Source: Fodinicola feengrottensis
Lineage (GTDB): Bacteria > Actinomycetota > Actinomycetes > Mycobacteriales > HKI-0501
DNA length: 64,000 nucleotides
Direction of reading: 5' to 3'
Assembly (NCBI RefSeq): GCF_010993775.1
Contig: NZ_WOTO01000006.1
Span: forward strand, 1 to 64,000
This document shows positions 19,652 to 29,355 of the stretch, in pieces. The notes below the pieces were generated by a model. The model saw nothing but the letters and a program-made list of their open reading frames with translations, was not told the origin of the DNA and ran no database searches. Made by a program: the position numbers and the translations under genes. Positions within the stretch are counted from its first letter, which is position 1. Every line of letters starts with the position of its first letter.

Positions 19652-20228
19652 TCAGCGTTCGTGTGGCAGGACCAGGTCGTCGACGGTGATGGTGACCGGC
19701 CATGGGTGGTCCAGGGTGAGCTTTTCGCCGCGAGATGCCTTCGCCACCGGCACGTACGCCCCGTCGATCAGTTCGAAGCAGTGCATGGTGAGGTCGCGGT
19801 CGACTCGCCAGTACGAAGGGATGCCGCATTCGGCGTAGACGGCCGGTTTCGCTGCCCGGTCCATCGTGACCGATGACGGGGACACGACTTCTGCGACGAG
19901 CAGGACGCCACTGGCGTCGTACGCGTTGTCGTGGAACGGGGTGTTGGCCTTAACGACCATCGCGTCCGGCACATACAAGCGGTTGGCGCCGGTGTGCACT
20001 CCGCACCCGCGAAAAGACGTAGGCGTCCTCCGGGCAGCGCCGAAGCAGCGCACGTTCGAGAGCGCTTTCCGCCCATTGGTGTTTGTTGGATGGTGGTGGG
20101 ACCACGTAGATCACCCCGTCGTGCAGCTCGCGGCCGAGCCCGTCCTCTGGCTCGTGGGACAGATCGGCCGCCGTGTGCCCGTCAATGGTGAAAGGGTCCA
20201 TGTCTTCATCCGTCAGTGTCGTCATCAT
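19652..20228 (-). CDS. Uma2 family (DUF820) putative endonuclease (frame broken)
   Basis: A protein of about 191 residues with the Uma2 restriction-endonuclease-like fold. Expected elements are present: YVPDAMVV, LLVAEVVSPSS, DRAAKPAVYAECGIPSYW and a C-terminal PWPVTITVDDL. The Asp, Glu and Lys of these segments make a PD-(D/E)xK-like active site. One extra base near 20003 breaks the frame after AYVFSRV. The biological target of this very abundant actinobacterial family is unknown. A shortened paralogue follows at 20307. Confidence 0.82.
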
Positions 20229-20306
20229 CTCGTACTCCTCCCGGCTCGATCATCTCGAACCGTACGAAGAGGGTCCGACAGAAACGCGCCGGCCGTCAAA
20301 CGCGGT

Positions 20307-20717
20307 CTAAGGAAGCCGGAGGTGGTCGACGGCGAAGGAGATGGGCCAGGGGAAGTCGACGGTGAGGTGTTCGCCGAGGCCGGCCGCGGTGGCCAGCTCG
20401 TACGAGCCGTCCCGCAGGTGGAAGCAGGACAAGGTGAGGTCGGGGTCGATCCGCCAGTACGACGGGACGCCACTGTCCGCGTAAACGGCACTGCTGGCCT
20501 GGCCGACGACCTCCACCACCAGGAGCACCCCGCCGGCGTCGTACGCATCGCCGTGGAACGGTGTTTCCTCTTGTACGACGAGCAAATCCGGAATGACCGT
20601 GGTGTCCGCGAGGTGGACTGCGGTGCTTTGGAAGACATAAGCGTCGCTGGGCCGATGGAGCTGCAGGGCGTCTTCGATGGCGGTGACGGCCCAGCGATGC
20701 GTTAACGGTAGATCCAC
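20307..20717 (-). pseudogene. Degenerate Uma2 family paralogue
   Basis: The frame is open for 136 residues, but two parts of the family are missing. The N-terminal 40 or so residues are absent. The active-site segment is also shortened: where the neighbouring copy has EVVSPSSVTMDRAAKPAVYAE, this one reads EVVGQASSAVYAD, losing the conserved Asp and Lys. The remaining parts (VIPDLLVVQEETPFHGDAYD, PSYWRIDPDLTLSCF) still align closely. It is probably an inactive relic of a tandem duplication. Confidence 0.7.
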
Positions 20718-20722
20718 AGCAC

Positions 20723-21568
20723 CTATTCTACTGCTCGTAGAACGCCGAGGAGATGGGCGACTTGGTCGGCGATCGCGTCGCGGCCGGGGCCGAGGTATTT
20801 CCGTGGGTCGACCAGGGCTGTATCGGCGTCGAGTTTTTCGCGTACCGCGGCGGTAAGTGCCTTGTTGAGATGCGTCGCGATGTTGATTTTGGTCATGCCG
20901 GCCGAAACCGCTTCGGTCATGCCCGCGTCCGGCACTCCGGACGAACCGTGCAGAACCAGCGGAACTGGCACAGTTGCGTGGATTTTCCGGATCAGGTCGA
21001 TGTCCAGGACCGCGTCGCGGGTCAGCATGGCGTGCGAGCTGCCAACGGCAACGGCGAGTGCCTGGACTTTGGTGTACGAGACATAGCGTGCCGCGTCATC
21101 GGGGTCGGTACGGGCGCCGGGCGCGTGGACGCCATCTTTTCCACCGACTTCGCCCAATTCCGCCTCCAGCCACGCGCCGTAGTCACCGCACCAGCGGACA
21201 ATCGCGGCGGTCGCGGCGACGTTTTTTCTTCGTACGTAAGGGCGGACGCGTCATACATCACCGATCGGATGCCCAGTCGTACGGCCTCATGCACCAAATC
21301 CTCGCGGGTGGTGGTCGTCGAGATGCACAGCCACCGGCACCGTGGCCGCTTCGGCGATCGCGAGACACGCCCGCCCGATCGGTGCCAACAATCCCCGATG
21401 GAAAGCGACCGTGTTTTCGCTGATCTGCAAAACAACTGGCGCGCCGACTCGCTCGGCGCCGGTGACGATCGCCTCCGCGTGCTCCAGTTGGATCACATTG
21501 AAAGCGCCGACACCGCGACCTCGGGTGGCGGCCGGGGTGATCAGGTCGCCGATCTCAGCGAGCGGCAT
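20723..21568 (-). CDS. Class II ketose-bisphosphate aldolase, tagatose/fructose type (frame broken twice)
   Basis: A zinc-dependent aldolase of about 280 residues that splits a ketose bisphosphate into DHAP and glyceraldehyde 3-phosphate. Zinc and phosphate motifs are visible: VAVHLD(H), GSSHAML, LVLHGSSGVPD and TKINIATHLNKA. As last gene of an amino-sugar operon it is most like KbaY/GatY (tagatose 1,6-bisphosphate). Start ATG 21568 lies within the end of nagA. Lesions: one extra base near 21318, and T6 at 21222-21227 (A6 on the coding strand) where A4 is expected. Confidence 0.85.
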
Positions 21569-22710
21569 GCGGAGCTCCTTCGATGGGCCGGACCCACGAA
21601 CCGGCGCGCAGGACACCGGCGACGGTCAGGTCGTCGTTCCAGGCGACCAGGTCCGCGCGCAGGCCGGGAGCGATCGCACCGACGGATTTGTCCAGGGAAT
21701 GCAGGCGTGCCGGGGTGAGGCTGGCGGCGCGTACGGCATCGGGGAATGCGACTCCCATGCCGGTGGTACGAGCGACAACTTGCGCCAAAGTGGCTGTGCT
21801 GCTGGCGATCGAACCGTTTTCCAGTCGGGCGACGCCGTCGATGACGTGCACTTTCAAGTGGCCGAGCTGAAACTCGCCGTCGCCGACGCCGGCGGCGGAC
21901 ATCGCGTCGGTGACAAGAGCGATTCGACTGGAGCCGAGTACGCCAAAAAGCATCTCGACCGTTCCATCGGCCAAATGCACGCCGTCGGCGATGACCTCAC
22001 AGATCGCGCCGGCTTGGGCCATCGAGGCGGCAATTGGTCCCGGGGTCGCGGTGGTGCAGCGGCCGCATGCCGTTGAAAAAAGGTGCGTCGCCATCAGTGC
22101 GCCCGCGTCAAAACCGGCCCTGACCTGTTCGTACGAGCCGTCCGTATGGCCGACGGCCGTGATGACGCCATGATCGGCGCAGCGCTTGATCAAATCCAGC
22201 GCGCCGGGCAGTTCGGGCGCGATCGTGACCTGTTTGACGTGCCCGCGGCCGGCTTCCAGCACGGATTCCATCAGTGCGACATCAGGCATCCGCAAAAGTT
22301 CGGGATCGTGCGCGCCTTTGCGTGCGACGTTGAGAAACGGGCCTTCGAGATAAATGCCGCCGATTTCGCCGGCGTCGCAGCTGTCGGCCAGCACGGCGGT
22401 GGCCGTACGCATGTCGTCGGGTTTCCCGGTGACCAGACCGCCGAGCATCGTGGTGGTGCCGTACGAGCGATGAAAATCGGTGACTGTCTGGATGGCGCCG
22501 GGCTCGGCCGCATTGTAGGAGGAGGCGCCGTTTTTTCCGCCGTGTACGTGAATGTCGATCAGCCCGGGCGTGAGCCAGCGGCCCCCGAGATCGGTGCCAT
22601 CAACGTCACCTTCGCCGACCTCCGCGATGGTGTCGCCATCAACGCGAACCCAGCCGTTTTCGAGGACCCGGTCGGCCAGCACCAAGCGGGCGTGGGGAAA
22701 AGACAGTCAT
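21555..22710 (-). CDS. nagA: N-acetylglucosamine/galactosamine-6-phosphate deacetylase (frame disturbed)
   Basis: NagA removes the acetyl group from N-acetylhexosamine 6-phosphate. The metal-binding motifs of the amidohydrolase fold are present: DIHVHGG, the YLEGPF glutamate, AVGHTDG and LVTDAMSAAG; the length is 383 residues. The true start is ATG 22710, overlapping the kinase stop. An extra C in the run at 22694-22697 hides it. Internally an A6 run at 22076-22081 (+2) and a G4 run at 22042-22045 (+1) cancel each other, garbling only about 12 residues where THLFNGMRPLHHRDPG is expected. Confidence 0.9.
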
Positions 22711-23648
22711 TCAGTCGCTTCCTCGTTGAGTTTGTCCCAGGCCAGCAGGCCGGCGCCGATCACGGTGGCGCGGGCGCCGAGTTTGGCCGGCACCAGGGTG
22801 GGCAGGGACTGGAAGGTCACCCGCGCGGCCATCGCGGCCCGCAGCGGCTCAAAAAGTGCCGGGCCGGACTCCGCCAGCCCGCCGCCGATCACGATGATGC
22901 TCGGCGCGAGCAGGCTCACGTATGAGACCAGAGCGCGCGACAGGGCTTGTACGGCTTGCGCCCAAACCTCGTCGGCGATCGGGTCTTTCCCCAGCCGAGT
23001 GGCAATTTCGGCGGTCGAACGCTTGGTGCCGGAGCGATCGGCGTAATGCCGGGAAATGGCGGCGGCCGACGAAATTGCTTCCAGGCAGCCGTACGCACCG
23101 CAACCGCAGAGCGGGCCGCCTTCTTCGACAATGACGTGCCCGATTTCGCCAGCCTGGCCGTGCCCGACGGTGATCGGTATTCCGCCGGCGGTGATGGCGC
23201 CGGCGATGCCCGTACCGATCGCGATGAACAACTGGTCCGCGACACCCGCTCCGGCGCCGATCCGGGCCTCCGCGAAGCCGCCGACCGCGAGGTCGTGAAC
23301 GACCGTCGCGGTGATGCCGAGGCGTTGCTCGACGAGCTTGCGCAGCGGCACGTCCCGCCAGCCGATGTTCGCCGACCAGAGCGCGATGCCCTGTTCCGCG
23401 TCGACCAGGCCCGGCACGGCCAGCGAGGCCGCCGCGACCGGAATCGGCGCGGTCGCGGTCAGGTCGGCGCAGAGCCGCAGGATCGTCTCCACCACCGCGT
23501 CCGGCCCGCGGTCAGCGTCGGTGGGCGTCGTGTGCGTACGCAGGGGCGCCAGGTCTGGGCCGAGGAGCTCGGCCTTCAGTCCGGTGCCGCCGACATCCAC
23601 GGCGAGCACGCAACGATCGTCAGGCATGCCCTGATTTTGCCTGCTCAT
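22707..23648 (-). CDS. ROK family sugar kinase
   Basis: A 313-residue kinase of the ROK family, probably phosphorylating an N-acetylhexosamine or glucose. The ATP-binding motif DVGGTGLKAELL is near the N-terminus. The zinc signature GHVIVEEGGPLCGCGAYGCLE is complete (a His and three Cys). LAPSIIVIGGGLAESG closes the adenosine pocket. The frame is intact. It lies 16 bp after the SIS gene and overlaps nagA, so it is part of the same operon. Specificity cannot be read from sequence alone. Confidence 0.9.
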   Translation of the reverse strand: MSRQNQGMPDDRCVLAVDVGGTGLKAELLGPDLAPLRTHTTPTDADRGPDAVVETILRLCADLTATAPIPVAAASLAVPGLVDAEQGIALWSANIGWRDVPLRKLVEQRLGITATVVHDLAVGGFAEARIGAGAGVADQLFIAIGTGIAGAITAGGIPITVGHGQAGEIGHVIVEEGGPLCGCGAYGCLEAISSAAAISRHYADRSGTKRSTAEIATRLGKDPIADEVWAQAVQALSRALVSYVSLLAPSIIVIGGGLAESGPALFEPLRAAMAARVTFQSLPTLVPAKLGARATVIGAGLLAWDKLNEEATE

Positions 23649-23664
23649 GACGGTTGTCTCTCGC

Positions 23665-24568
23665 TCAGGTCAGGATGACCGAGCGGGTCAGGTGCCGCGG
23701 GTGGTCGGCGTCCAGGCCGGCCGCGGTCGCCTTGGCCAGGCAAACCCGTTGTATCCGGACAAGCTCGGCGAGCGGGTCCAGCTCCGATGTCTCGAACCGG
23801 CCTCCGGTCGCGGCCACCTGCTCGGCGAGTCCCTCCGGCGGCGTACCCAGCATCCAGGCGACCCGGCCGGTGGTGGTGATCGCGATCGGGCCGTGCCGGT
23901 ATTCCATCGCCGGATACGACTCGGTCCACGACTGGGTCGACTCGCGCATCTTCAGCGCGGCCTCGGTGGCCAGCCCGACGGTCGAGCCGTGGCCGAGGAA
24001 GGTGTACTGCTCGGCGTTGACCAGCTCCGCGTCCGGCCCGGTGTCGAGAGCCTTGCGGCAGTCGGCGATCGCGTCGGTCAGGTCCTCACCGAGGTGGGCA
24101 CGGAAGAGGGCGACCGCGGTGGTCGCGAAGCGGGTCTGGACGACCGACTGCTCGTCCGCCCAGTCCAGCGCGATCACGTCGTCGGTCAGGCCGGCCAGCG
24201 GCATTGAGGCGTTGCCGACAATGGCGGTCGTACGAGGGCCCTTGAGCTGCTCAGCGACTTCCAGCACCTCGGTCGTGGTGCCCGAACGGCTGAGCAGAAC
24301 CACCCGGTCGTAGCCGCGACCGAGCCGGTGCTCGCTCGCCGCGTAAGCGTCGGTGAGTCCCTGACCTGCGTCTTCACGCAGGTACGCGTACACCTGCGCC
24401 ATGAAGTAGGAGTGTGCCGCAGCCGACCACGGCCACCCGCTCGCCGGCCGCCGGCAGGGCGCCGCCGCAGTCGAGCCCGGCGCTGCTGATCTTGTCGACT
24501 GCTTTCGCCCAGGCCACCGGCTGGTCGGCGATCTCGGCGGCGAGATGCCGGTTGGCTGTTTCCGTCAC
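23665..24568 (-). CDS. SIS-domain sugar-phosphate isomerase/deaminase, AgaS-like (frame broken)
   Basis: A two-SIS-domain protein of 300 residues resembling AgaS and the isomerase half of GlmS. Phosphosugar-binding motifs include VVGCGTS(Y) at about residue 46, LLSRSGTTTEVLEVAEQL and the second-domain FLGHGSTVGLATEAALKM. In this operon it would isomerise and deaminate the amino sugar 6-phosphate made by NagA. Start GTG 24568 follows GAGGGAG. One extra C near 24412 splits the frame inside GCGTSYFMAQ. Confidence 0.83.
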
Positions 24569-24679
24569 TAGAACTCCCTCTCCTTGCGCGTTTCTGCTCG
24601 ATAAGCCTGTCGTACGAACATGTCTGCGCGCAATTATTACTCTCATCACAGTGCCGGATGCACGGGTATCTTCGAGTCC

Positions 24680-25450
24680 ATGGCGTACGAACGGGTACTG
24701 GTCGAGCGCGACGGTCCGGTCGCGACCATCACGATGAACCGCCCGGAGCGCCGCAACGCGCTCTCACTGGGCCCACCTGCGCGAGCTGCAGGAGGCGTTC
24801 GACGAGGTCGGCCGCTCGGCGGCGACCGGGATCGTGCTGGCCGGCGCCGGCAAGGTCTTCTCCGCCGGCCATGATTTCGCCGATGTCGCGTCCGCCGACC
24901 TTCATGACGTACGCACGCTCCTGACGACGTGTACGCGGCTGTGCGAGACGATCCAGTCGGTGCCGCAAGTGGTCATCGCGCGCGTACACGGCCTCGCGAC
25001 CGCCGCCGGCGCCAGCTGGTCGCCACCTGTGACCTCGCGGTCGCCGCCGAGTCCGCCGCTTTCGCCGCGCCTGGCGGCAAAGGCGGCTGGTTCTGCCACA
25101 CCCCGATGGTGTCGATCGCCCGCAATATCGGTCGCAAGCGGGCAATGGAGCTGGCGCTCACCGGCGACATGATCGACGCGCGCACGGCGTACGACTGGGG
25201 GCTGGTCAACCGCGTCGTACCGGACGGGGAGCTCGACAAGGCCGTCGGCGAACTGTTGGCCGCCGCGACGCGGGGCAGCCGGCGAAGCAAGGAGCTGGGG
25301 AAACAGACTCTGTACGGGCAACTTGACCGGCCGGAGGCCGACGCGTACGCACTGGCCCTGGAGGTGATGGCGGCGGCTTCGCAGACTCCCGAGGCCCGCG
25401 AGGGGATGGCGTCCTTCATGGAGAAGCGGCCGCCTGTCTGGCCTGGCTAA
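24680..25450 (+). CDS. Enoyl-CoA hydratase/isomerase family protein (frame broken twice)
   Basis: A crotonase-fold protein of 256 residues. The oxyanion-hole segments are FSAGHDFADV and VHGLATAAG, followed by a CDLAVAAESAAFAAPGGKGG strand and the usual trimerisation helix. It may hydrate 2-enoyl-CoAs; the catalytic glutamates of the classic hydratase are not obvious, so it could be an isomerase. One extra G near 24771 and one missing base near 25010 cancel. It is divergent from the amino-sugar operon by 111 bp. Confidence 0.85.
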
Positions 25451-25477
25451 CACCGAAAGTCTGACCCGCGGAGTGCA

Positions 25478-27151
25478 TCAGTGAGCGCCGCTGGCGACCA
25501 GGATTTTGGCGAGGCCGGCCCGGGTGGCGACCACGAAAAGCACCTGCCCGGCTACCAACCGACTCTCCCCGGGAGGCTGCCAGACCGGCTCGGCATTGCC
25601 CGTACGCAAGCCAAAAATCCGCACCCGTCCACTGTCTACAGTGGATAGAGAGGCGCCGTCGAGGGAGCTGCGGGCGCCGATGGGGACGGCGGCTACGAGC
25701 AGGACTCGGCGGCCGGCGGGGATGGCGGCCAGGACCTGGCGGCCCATCATGGCGGCGGCGAAGACCGGGGGGGCGGCGGCGTACGAGACGGAGCGGGAGA
25801 CGGACAGGCCGAGGCGACGGTCGACGCGGTCGGCCAGGTCGGGGTCGAAGAGGCGCAGGACGACGCGGGTGTCTGGCTGGAGCGCGCGGGCGGTGAGGCC
25901 GGCTTCGAGGTTGACGACGTCGTCGTCGGTGACCGCGACGACGCAGCGGGCCTTGCCGGCGCCGGCCGAGGCGAGGGTGCTGGCGTCGCTCGCGTCGCCG
26001 GCGACCAACGGCACTTCGAGGCGGCGGGCGGCGGCCATAAGTGCGGGTGACGGGTCCTGTTCGATGCCCACGACCTCCGCACCGGCGGCGCGGAGCTGTT
26101 CGCAGACGCGCAGCCCGACAGTGCCCATCCCCGCACACCACGATGTGGTCGTGCGGCTTGCCGACCGGCGGGCCGAGGGCGCGTACGAGCCGGGCGCCGA
26201 CCAGATTGTCGACCACCGCGGCGGTCAGCAGCGCGACGACCAGCACGCCCATGATCATCACGACCACGCCGGCCAGCTGCACCCAGGGCGGCGCCGCCGC
26301 CAGGTTGATGTCGCCGTAGCCGGTGGTGGTGACCGTGGTGACGGTGAAATACAGCGCCTGCACCCACTCCAGCCGCAGCGCGAACTTGAAGAGCGCGGTC
26401 GCGAGAACCACCACCAGCGTCAGGCTCGCCAGCGCGAGCCGCAGCCGCTGGTCGGTCAGCTGGCCGAGAAATCGAGCCCATTCGCGCAGTCGCCGGCGCA
26501 CCGGTCCGCGGCGACGTGGCGGCGGCCACCACCGTACGCAGGATGGACTCCGAAGGCGTGCCCAGCACCAAAAACGCGTCATTGGCGGACTTGGGCAGCA
26601 GGCTGATCTCGCCGTCGTCCCGATACCTCGCCAACGGCACCACCACGTCGTCCACTGTGGACGGAGCGCCGGCGGCGAAGGTACGCCCGCCGGCCGGGAT
26701 CGAACGGCCGTGGCCGTCGCCCAGGGCCGCCTCCACGAAGGAGGGTGCGGCGATCGCGGACGCGGACAACACGGTGCAGTCGTCGAAGAGGTCGTCTATC
26801 CGCTGTCCGAGCCGGAGGTTGAACATTCGTACGACCAACCGAAGTTTCGGGTTCAGCTCGGCCGCGACCAGCGCCGCGTGCACGTTTTTTTTTCTCGTCG
26901 CCCTCACCGACCAGCGCGAGCGCTCGTGCGCGCTCGATGCCGGCGGACAGCAGCGTGCCGGCGTCCGTCGGCGATCCGATCACCACCTCGACACCCAACT
27001 CGGTCACCAGCCGAACGACTTCGGGATTGCCGTCCGGCACCACCGCGATGGCCCGCTCGTCGAGCATCGCGAGCTCTTCCAGCAGCCGTACGAGCAGCGT
27101 GTCGTCGCCACACACCACCATCCGCGGTGGCTGCGGGCGGCTGCTGGTCAC
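25478..27151 (-). CDS. RCK-domain potassium channel protein (frame broken three times)
   Basis: A protein of about 555 residues with an unusual order. An N-terminal NAD-binding RCK/TrkA-N-like domain (MVVCGDDTLLVRLLEEL) comes first, then a two-helix pore with the selectivity filter TVTTVTTTGYGDIN, then a second Rossmann RCK domain (CGMGTVGLRVCEQLRAAGAEV) and a TrkA-C-like end. It probably conducts K+ under nucleotide control. Lesions: a T9 run at 26885-26893 where T5 fits, an extra base near 26518, and a C4 for C3 at 26129-26132. Start GTG 27151. Confidence 0.85.
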
Positions 27152-27183
27152 GGCCGGATCGTAGCGTCCGCCGCCGACGCCTC

Positions 27184-27218
27184 AGGCCTTTAAAGGCCTT
27201 TAAAGGCCTTTAAAGGCC
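27184..27218. repeat. Tandem 10-bp repeat with palindromic unit
   Basis: AGGCCTTTAA is repeated three and a half times without change. Each GGCC-to-GGCC stretch is a perfect palindrome, so the array can form alternative hairpins. It lies between two minus-strand genes, contains the TAA stop of the thioesterase gene, and sits 33 bp upstream of the potassium-channel start. Slippage could change the spacing. Confidence 0.85.
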
Positions 27219-27635
27219 GAGGTGTTCGGGAGCTTTCGCGTACTGGCGCCAGTGTGCGGCCGGGTTCGCGACGAGCCGGCGAGTGGTCCGGTCGAGCAGT
27301 CCGCTGACGCTGGTCACCTCGGCGACGAGAGTGCCGTCGAGGCGGTGCATTTCCTGTCGTACGCGACTGGTCTTCCCTTCTCCATAAAGGAATTCGGTGG
27401 TGATCAGCACCTCGTCGCCGGGCCGCAGCTCGCGGTGGAACTTGATAGTCGTCTCCAGGTTGACCGGCCCGAACCCGGCGGCCGCGAGGTCGTCGAGGGA
27501 GATGCCGGCGGCGCGTACGCACTCCCAGCGCGCGTGATCGGCGAACTCCAGGTAGATCGGTCCCCGGACGTGCCCGTTGGTGTCGAGGTCGAAGACCCGA
27601 ACGGCCATTCGGACCGGATTTCCCGTTGGCTGCAT
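27210..27635 (-). CDS. Acyl-CoA thioesterase, 4HBT hot-dog family
   Basis: A hot-dog-fold protein of about 141 residues of the 4-hydroxybenzoyl-CoA thioesterase type. The key pattern FDLDTNGHVRGPIYLEFADH places an Asp and the helix N-terminus at the expected catalytic site near residue 16, followed by LRPGDEVLITTEFLYGEGKT. The start is ATG 27635 or ATG 27608. The gene follows the AraC-type regulator closely, and the stop codon falls inside the AGGCCTTTAA repeat array. Confidence 0.78.
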   Translation of the reverse strand: MQPTGNPVRMAVRVFDLDTNGHVRGPIYLEFADHARWECVRAAGISLDDLAAAGFGPVNLETTIKFHRELRPGDEVLITTEFLYGEGKTSRVRQEMHRLDGTLVAEVTSVSGLLDRTTRRLVANPAAHWRQYAKAPEHLGL

Positions 27636-27639
27636 GGCC

Positions 27640-28458
27640 TCAGCCTGCCGGGCGGATCCTTCGCCGGTCTGGAAGATTTCGGCCGACTTCACGCTGTGCG
27701 GCCCACCGTCGGACCAGCGATCGCGGCGACGACCCGGACAGCTCCAGGCACTCGCGGCCCAGGTGCGACTGGTCGGCATAGCCGGCCTCGACGGCGACGG
27801 CCGCCAGCGATCCGCCGGCGGCCAGCTCCGGCAGCCGCCGGACGAACCGCTGGAAGCGCAGCACCCGCTGCAGTGTCTTGGGTCCGAAGCCGACCTGTTC
27901 ACTGAACCTGCGCCGGAGCTGGCGCTCGCTCAGCCCGACCTGATCCGCCACCTCCGCGGACGATCCGACCAGCGCCGCCGCGGCCATCGTGGTGCGATCC
28001 GGCTCCCGGTCGGCCAGCCGGCCTACGACGATGTCTTCCAGGACTTGCCGGCGGGCGTCCGCGGTCGCGCAACTGGCCAGCCGTTCCTCGAGTCGTACGG
28101 CGGCAGCACCCCAGAGCGTCTCCAACGGCGTGAGCCGGCCGGGCAGTTGGTCCGCCGGGAGGTCCAGGATCGTGCCGGCCACGCCCGGCCGCAGCCGCAG
28201 ACCCACGCTCTCGACCTCCGGGCTGACCGGCTCGCGTACCGCCGCGCTGATCGCCCCCCCACCACCCACAACCGGCCGTTCCACACCAGCTCGGTGCAGC
28301 CCATCGGGCAGCACCCGCAGCTCCCGCCGCCAGCCGGCCCGGCCATGCCAGGTGCCGGCGACGACGGCCGCCAGACGGGCCTGTGGAGGCTTCTCGACAT
28401 AGAAAGTCGACCGTCCATAAGGCCCGGCGAGCACGCCCGTACGCAATGGCGACGGCAT
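27640..28458 (-). CDS. AraC family transcriptional regulator (frame disturbed)
   Basis: A regulator of about 270 residues. The C-terminal AraC DNA-binding domain is clear: AEVADQVGLSERQLRRRFSE for the first helix-turn-helix and AAVAVEAGYADQSHLGREC for the second. An N-terminal ligand domain of the DUF6597 type reads LRVLPDG(CTELVWNG)RL. An extra G near 28300 and a C7 run at 28254-28260 (+2) cancel, misreading some 15 residues in between. The last 15 residues may also be out of frame, as another frame gives HSVKSAEIFQTG. It is divergent from nucS. Confidence 0.8.
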   Translation of the reverse strand: MPSPLRTGVLAGPYGRSTFYVEKPPQARLAAVVAGTWHGRAGWRRELRVLPDGLHRAGVERPVVGGGGAISAAVREPVSPEVESVGLRLRPGVAGTILDLPADQLPGRLTPLETLWGAAAVRLEERLASCATADARRQVLEDIVVGRLADREPDRTTMAAAALVGSSAEVADQVGLSERQLRRRFSEQVGFGPKTLQRVLRFQRFVRRLPELAAGGSLAAVAVEAGYADQSHLGRECLELSGSSPRSLVRRWAAQREVGRNLPDRRRIRPAG

Positions 28459-28540
28459 GCGGTCTCAGACTCCGGCGGACGCGGCGAAGACGGTCACAAC
28501 CCAAACCGTAGTAGCGTGGCGACACGGCCGTGGGCTGTGG

Positions 28541-28551
28541 TTTTTTTTTTT
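28541..28551 (+). repeat. T11 homopolymer upstream of nucS
   Basis: Eleven consecutive T residues in a GC-rich region, in the 128-bp gap between the AraC-type gene and nucS. It may be inflated by the same process that lengthens other A/T runs in this window. If real, it could affect promoter spacing. Confidence 0.7.
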
Positions 28552-28586
28552 CCCTGGACAGGCCGCGTGCACTAGCGTGGCGTCTC

Positions 28587-29252
28587 GTGCGCCTGGTGAT
28601 AGCTCGTTGTTCCGTCGACTACGTCGGCCGGTTGACCGCCCACTTGCCGATGGCCGAGCGGCTGCTGATGGTCAAGGCCGACGGCTCCGTGCTGGTGCAT
28701 TCGGACGGTGGCTCGTACAAGCCCCTGAACTGGATGTCCCCGCCCTGCCGGCTCGAAGAGGACCCGCAGGCCGGCGTCTGGCGGGTGGTGAACAAGGCCG
28801 ACGAGAAGCTGATCATCACCTTCGACGAGGTGCTGCATGAATGGGCGTATGACCTCGGTGTCGATCCGGGCCTGCAGAAGGACGGCGTCGAGGCGCACCT
28901 GCAGGAACTGCTCGCCGAACACGTGGAAACCTTCGGCACCGGCTGGCGGCTGGTCCGCCGCGAATACCCGACGCCGATCGGCCCGGTCGACCTGATGTGC
29001 CGCGACGCCGACGGCGTACACGTGGCCGTCGAGGTCAAGCGGCGCGGCGAGATCGACGGCGTCGAGCAGCTCACCCGATATCTTGAGCTGCTCAACCGGG
29101 ACACCCTGCTGGCCCCCGTACGAGGCGTCTTCGCGGCCCAGGTCATCAAGCCCCAGGCGCGTACGCTCGCCGTCGACCGCGGCATCGACTGCGTCACCGT
29201 CGACTACGACGCCCTCCGCGGCGCCGACGACCCTTCGGCCCGCCTCTTTTGA
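28587..29252 (+). CDS. nucS: Mismatch-specific endonuclease NucS/EndoMS
   Basis: The 221-residue actinobacterial mismatch-repair endonuclease, which cuts both strands at mispairs in species lacking MutS and MutL. Start GTG 28587 gives the canonical N-terminus [20 protein letters not shown]. The C-terminal RecB-like nuclease core is [10 protein letters not shown] and [12 protein letters not shown] with Asp, Glu and Lys in place. The extreme C-terminus, SARLF, fits the beta-clamp-binding tail of the family. The frame is intact. NucS-type repair is known not to correct small insertions and deletions. Confidence 0.96.
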   Translation: MRLVIARCSVDYVGRLTAHLPMAERLLMVKADGSVLVHSDGGSYKPLNWMSPPCRLEEDPQAGVWRVVNKADEKLIITFDEVLHEWAYDLGVDPGLQKDGVEAHLQELLAEHVETFGTGWRLVRREYPTPIGPVDLMCRDADGVHVAVEVKRRGEIDGVEQLTRYLELLNRDTLLAPVRGVFAAQVIKPQARTLAVDRGIDCVTVDYDALRGADDPSARLF

Positions 29253-29355
29253 CGTCTCACCTCGTGGGTGCGGCGGGCGTGGGGAATGCCACCCGCAGAG
29301 TTCCCGGCCACATGACAGACTCACGGTCAGTCAGTTGGCGAGTGCGGGAGGCGTG

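Noticed and set aside
27184..27218. Short repeat array as a possible CRISPR
   Set aside because: Units are 10 bp and directly adjacent without spacers, and no cas genes are present.
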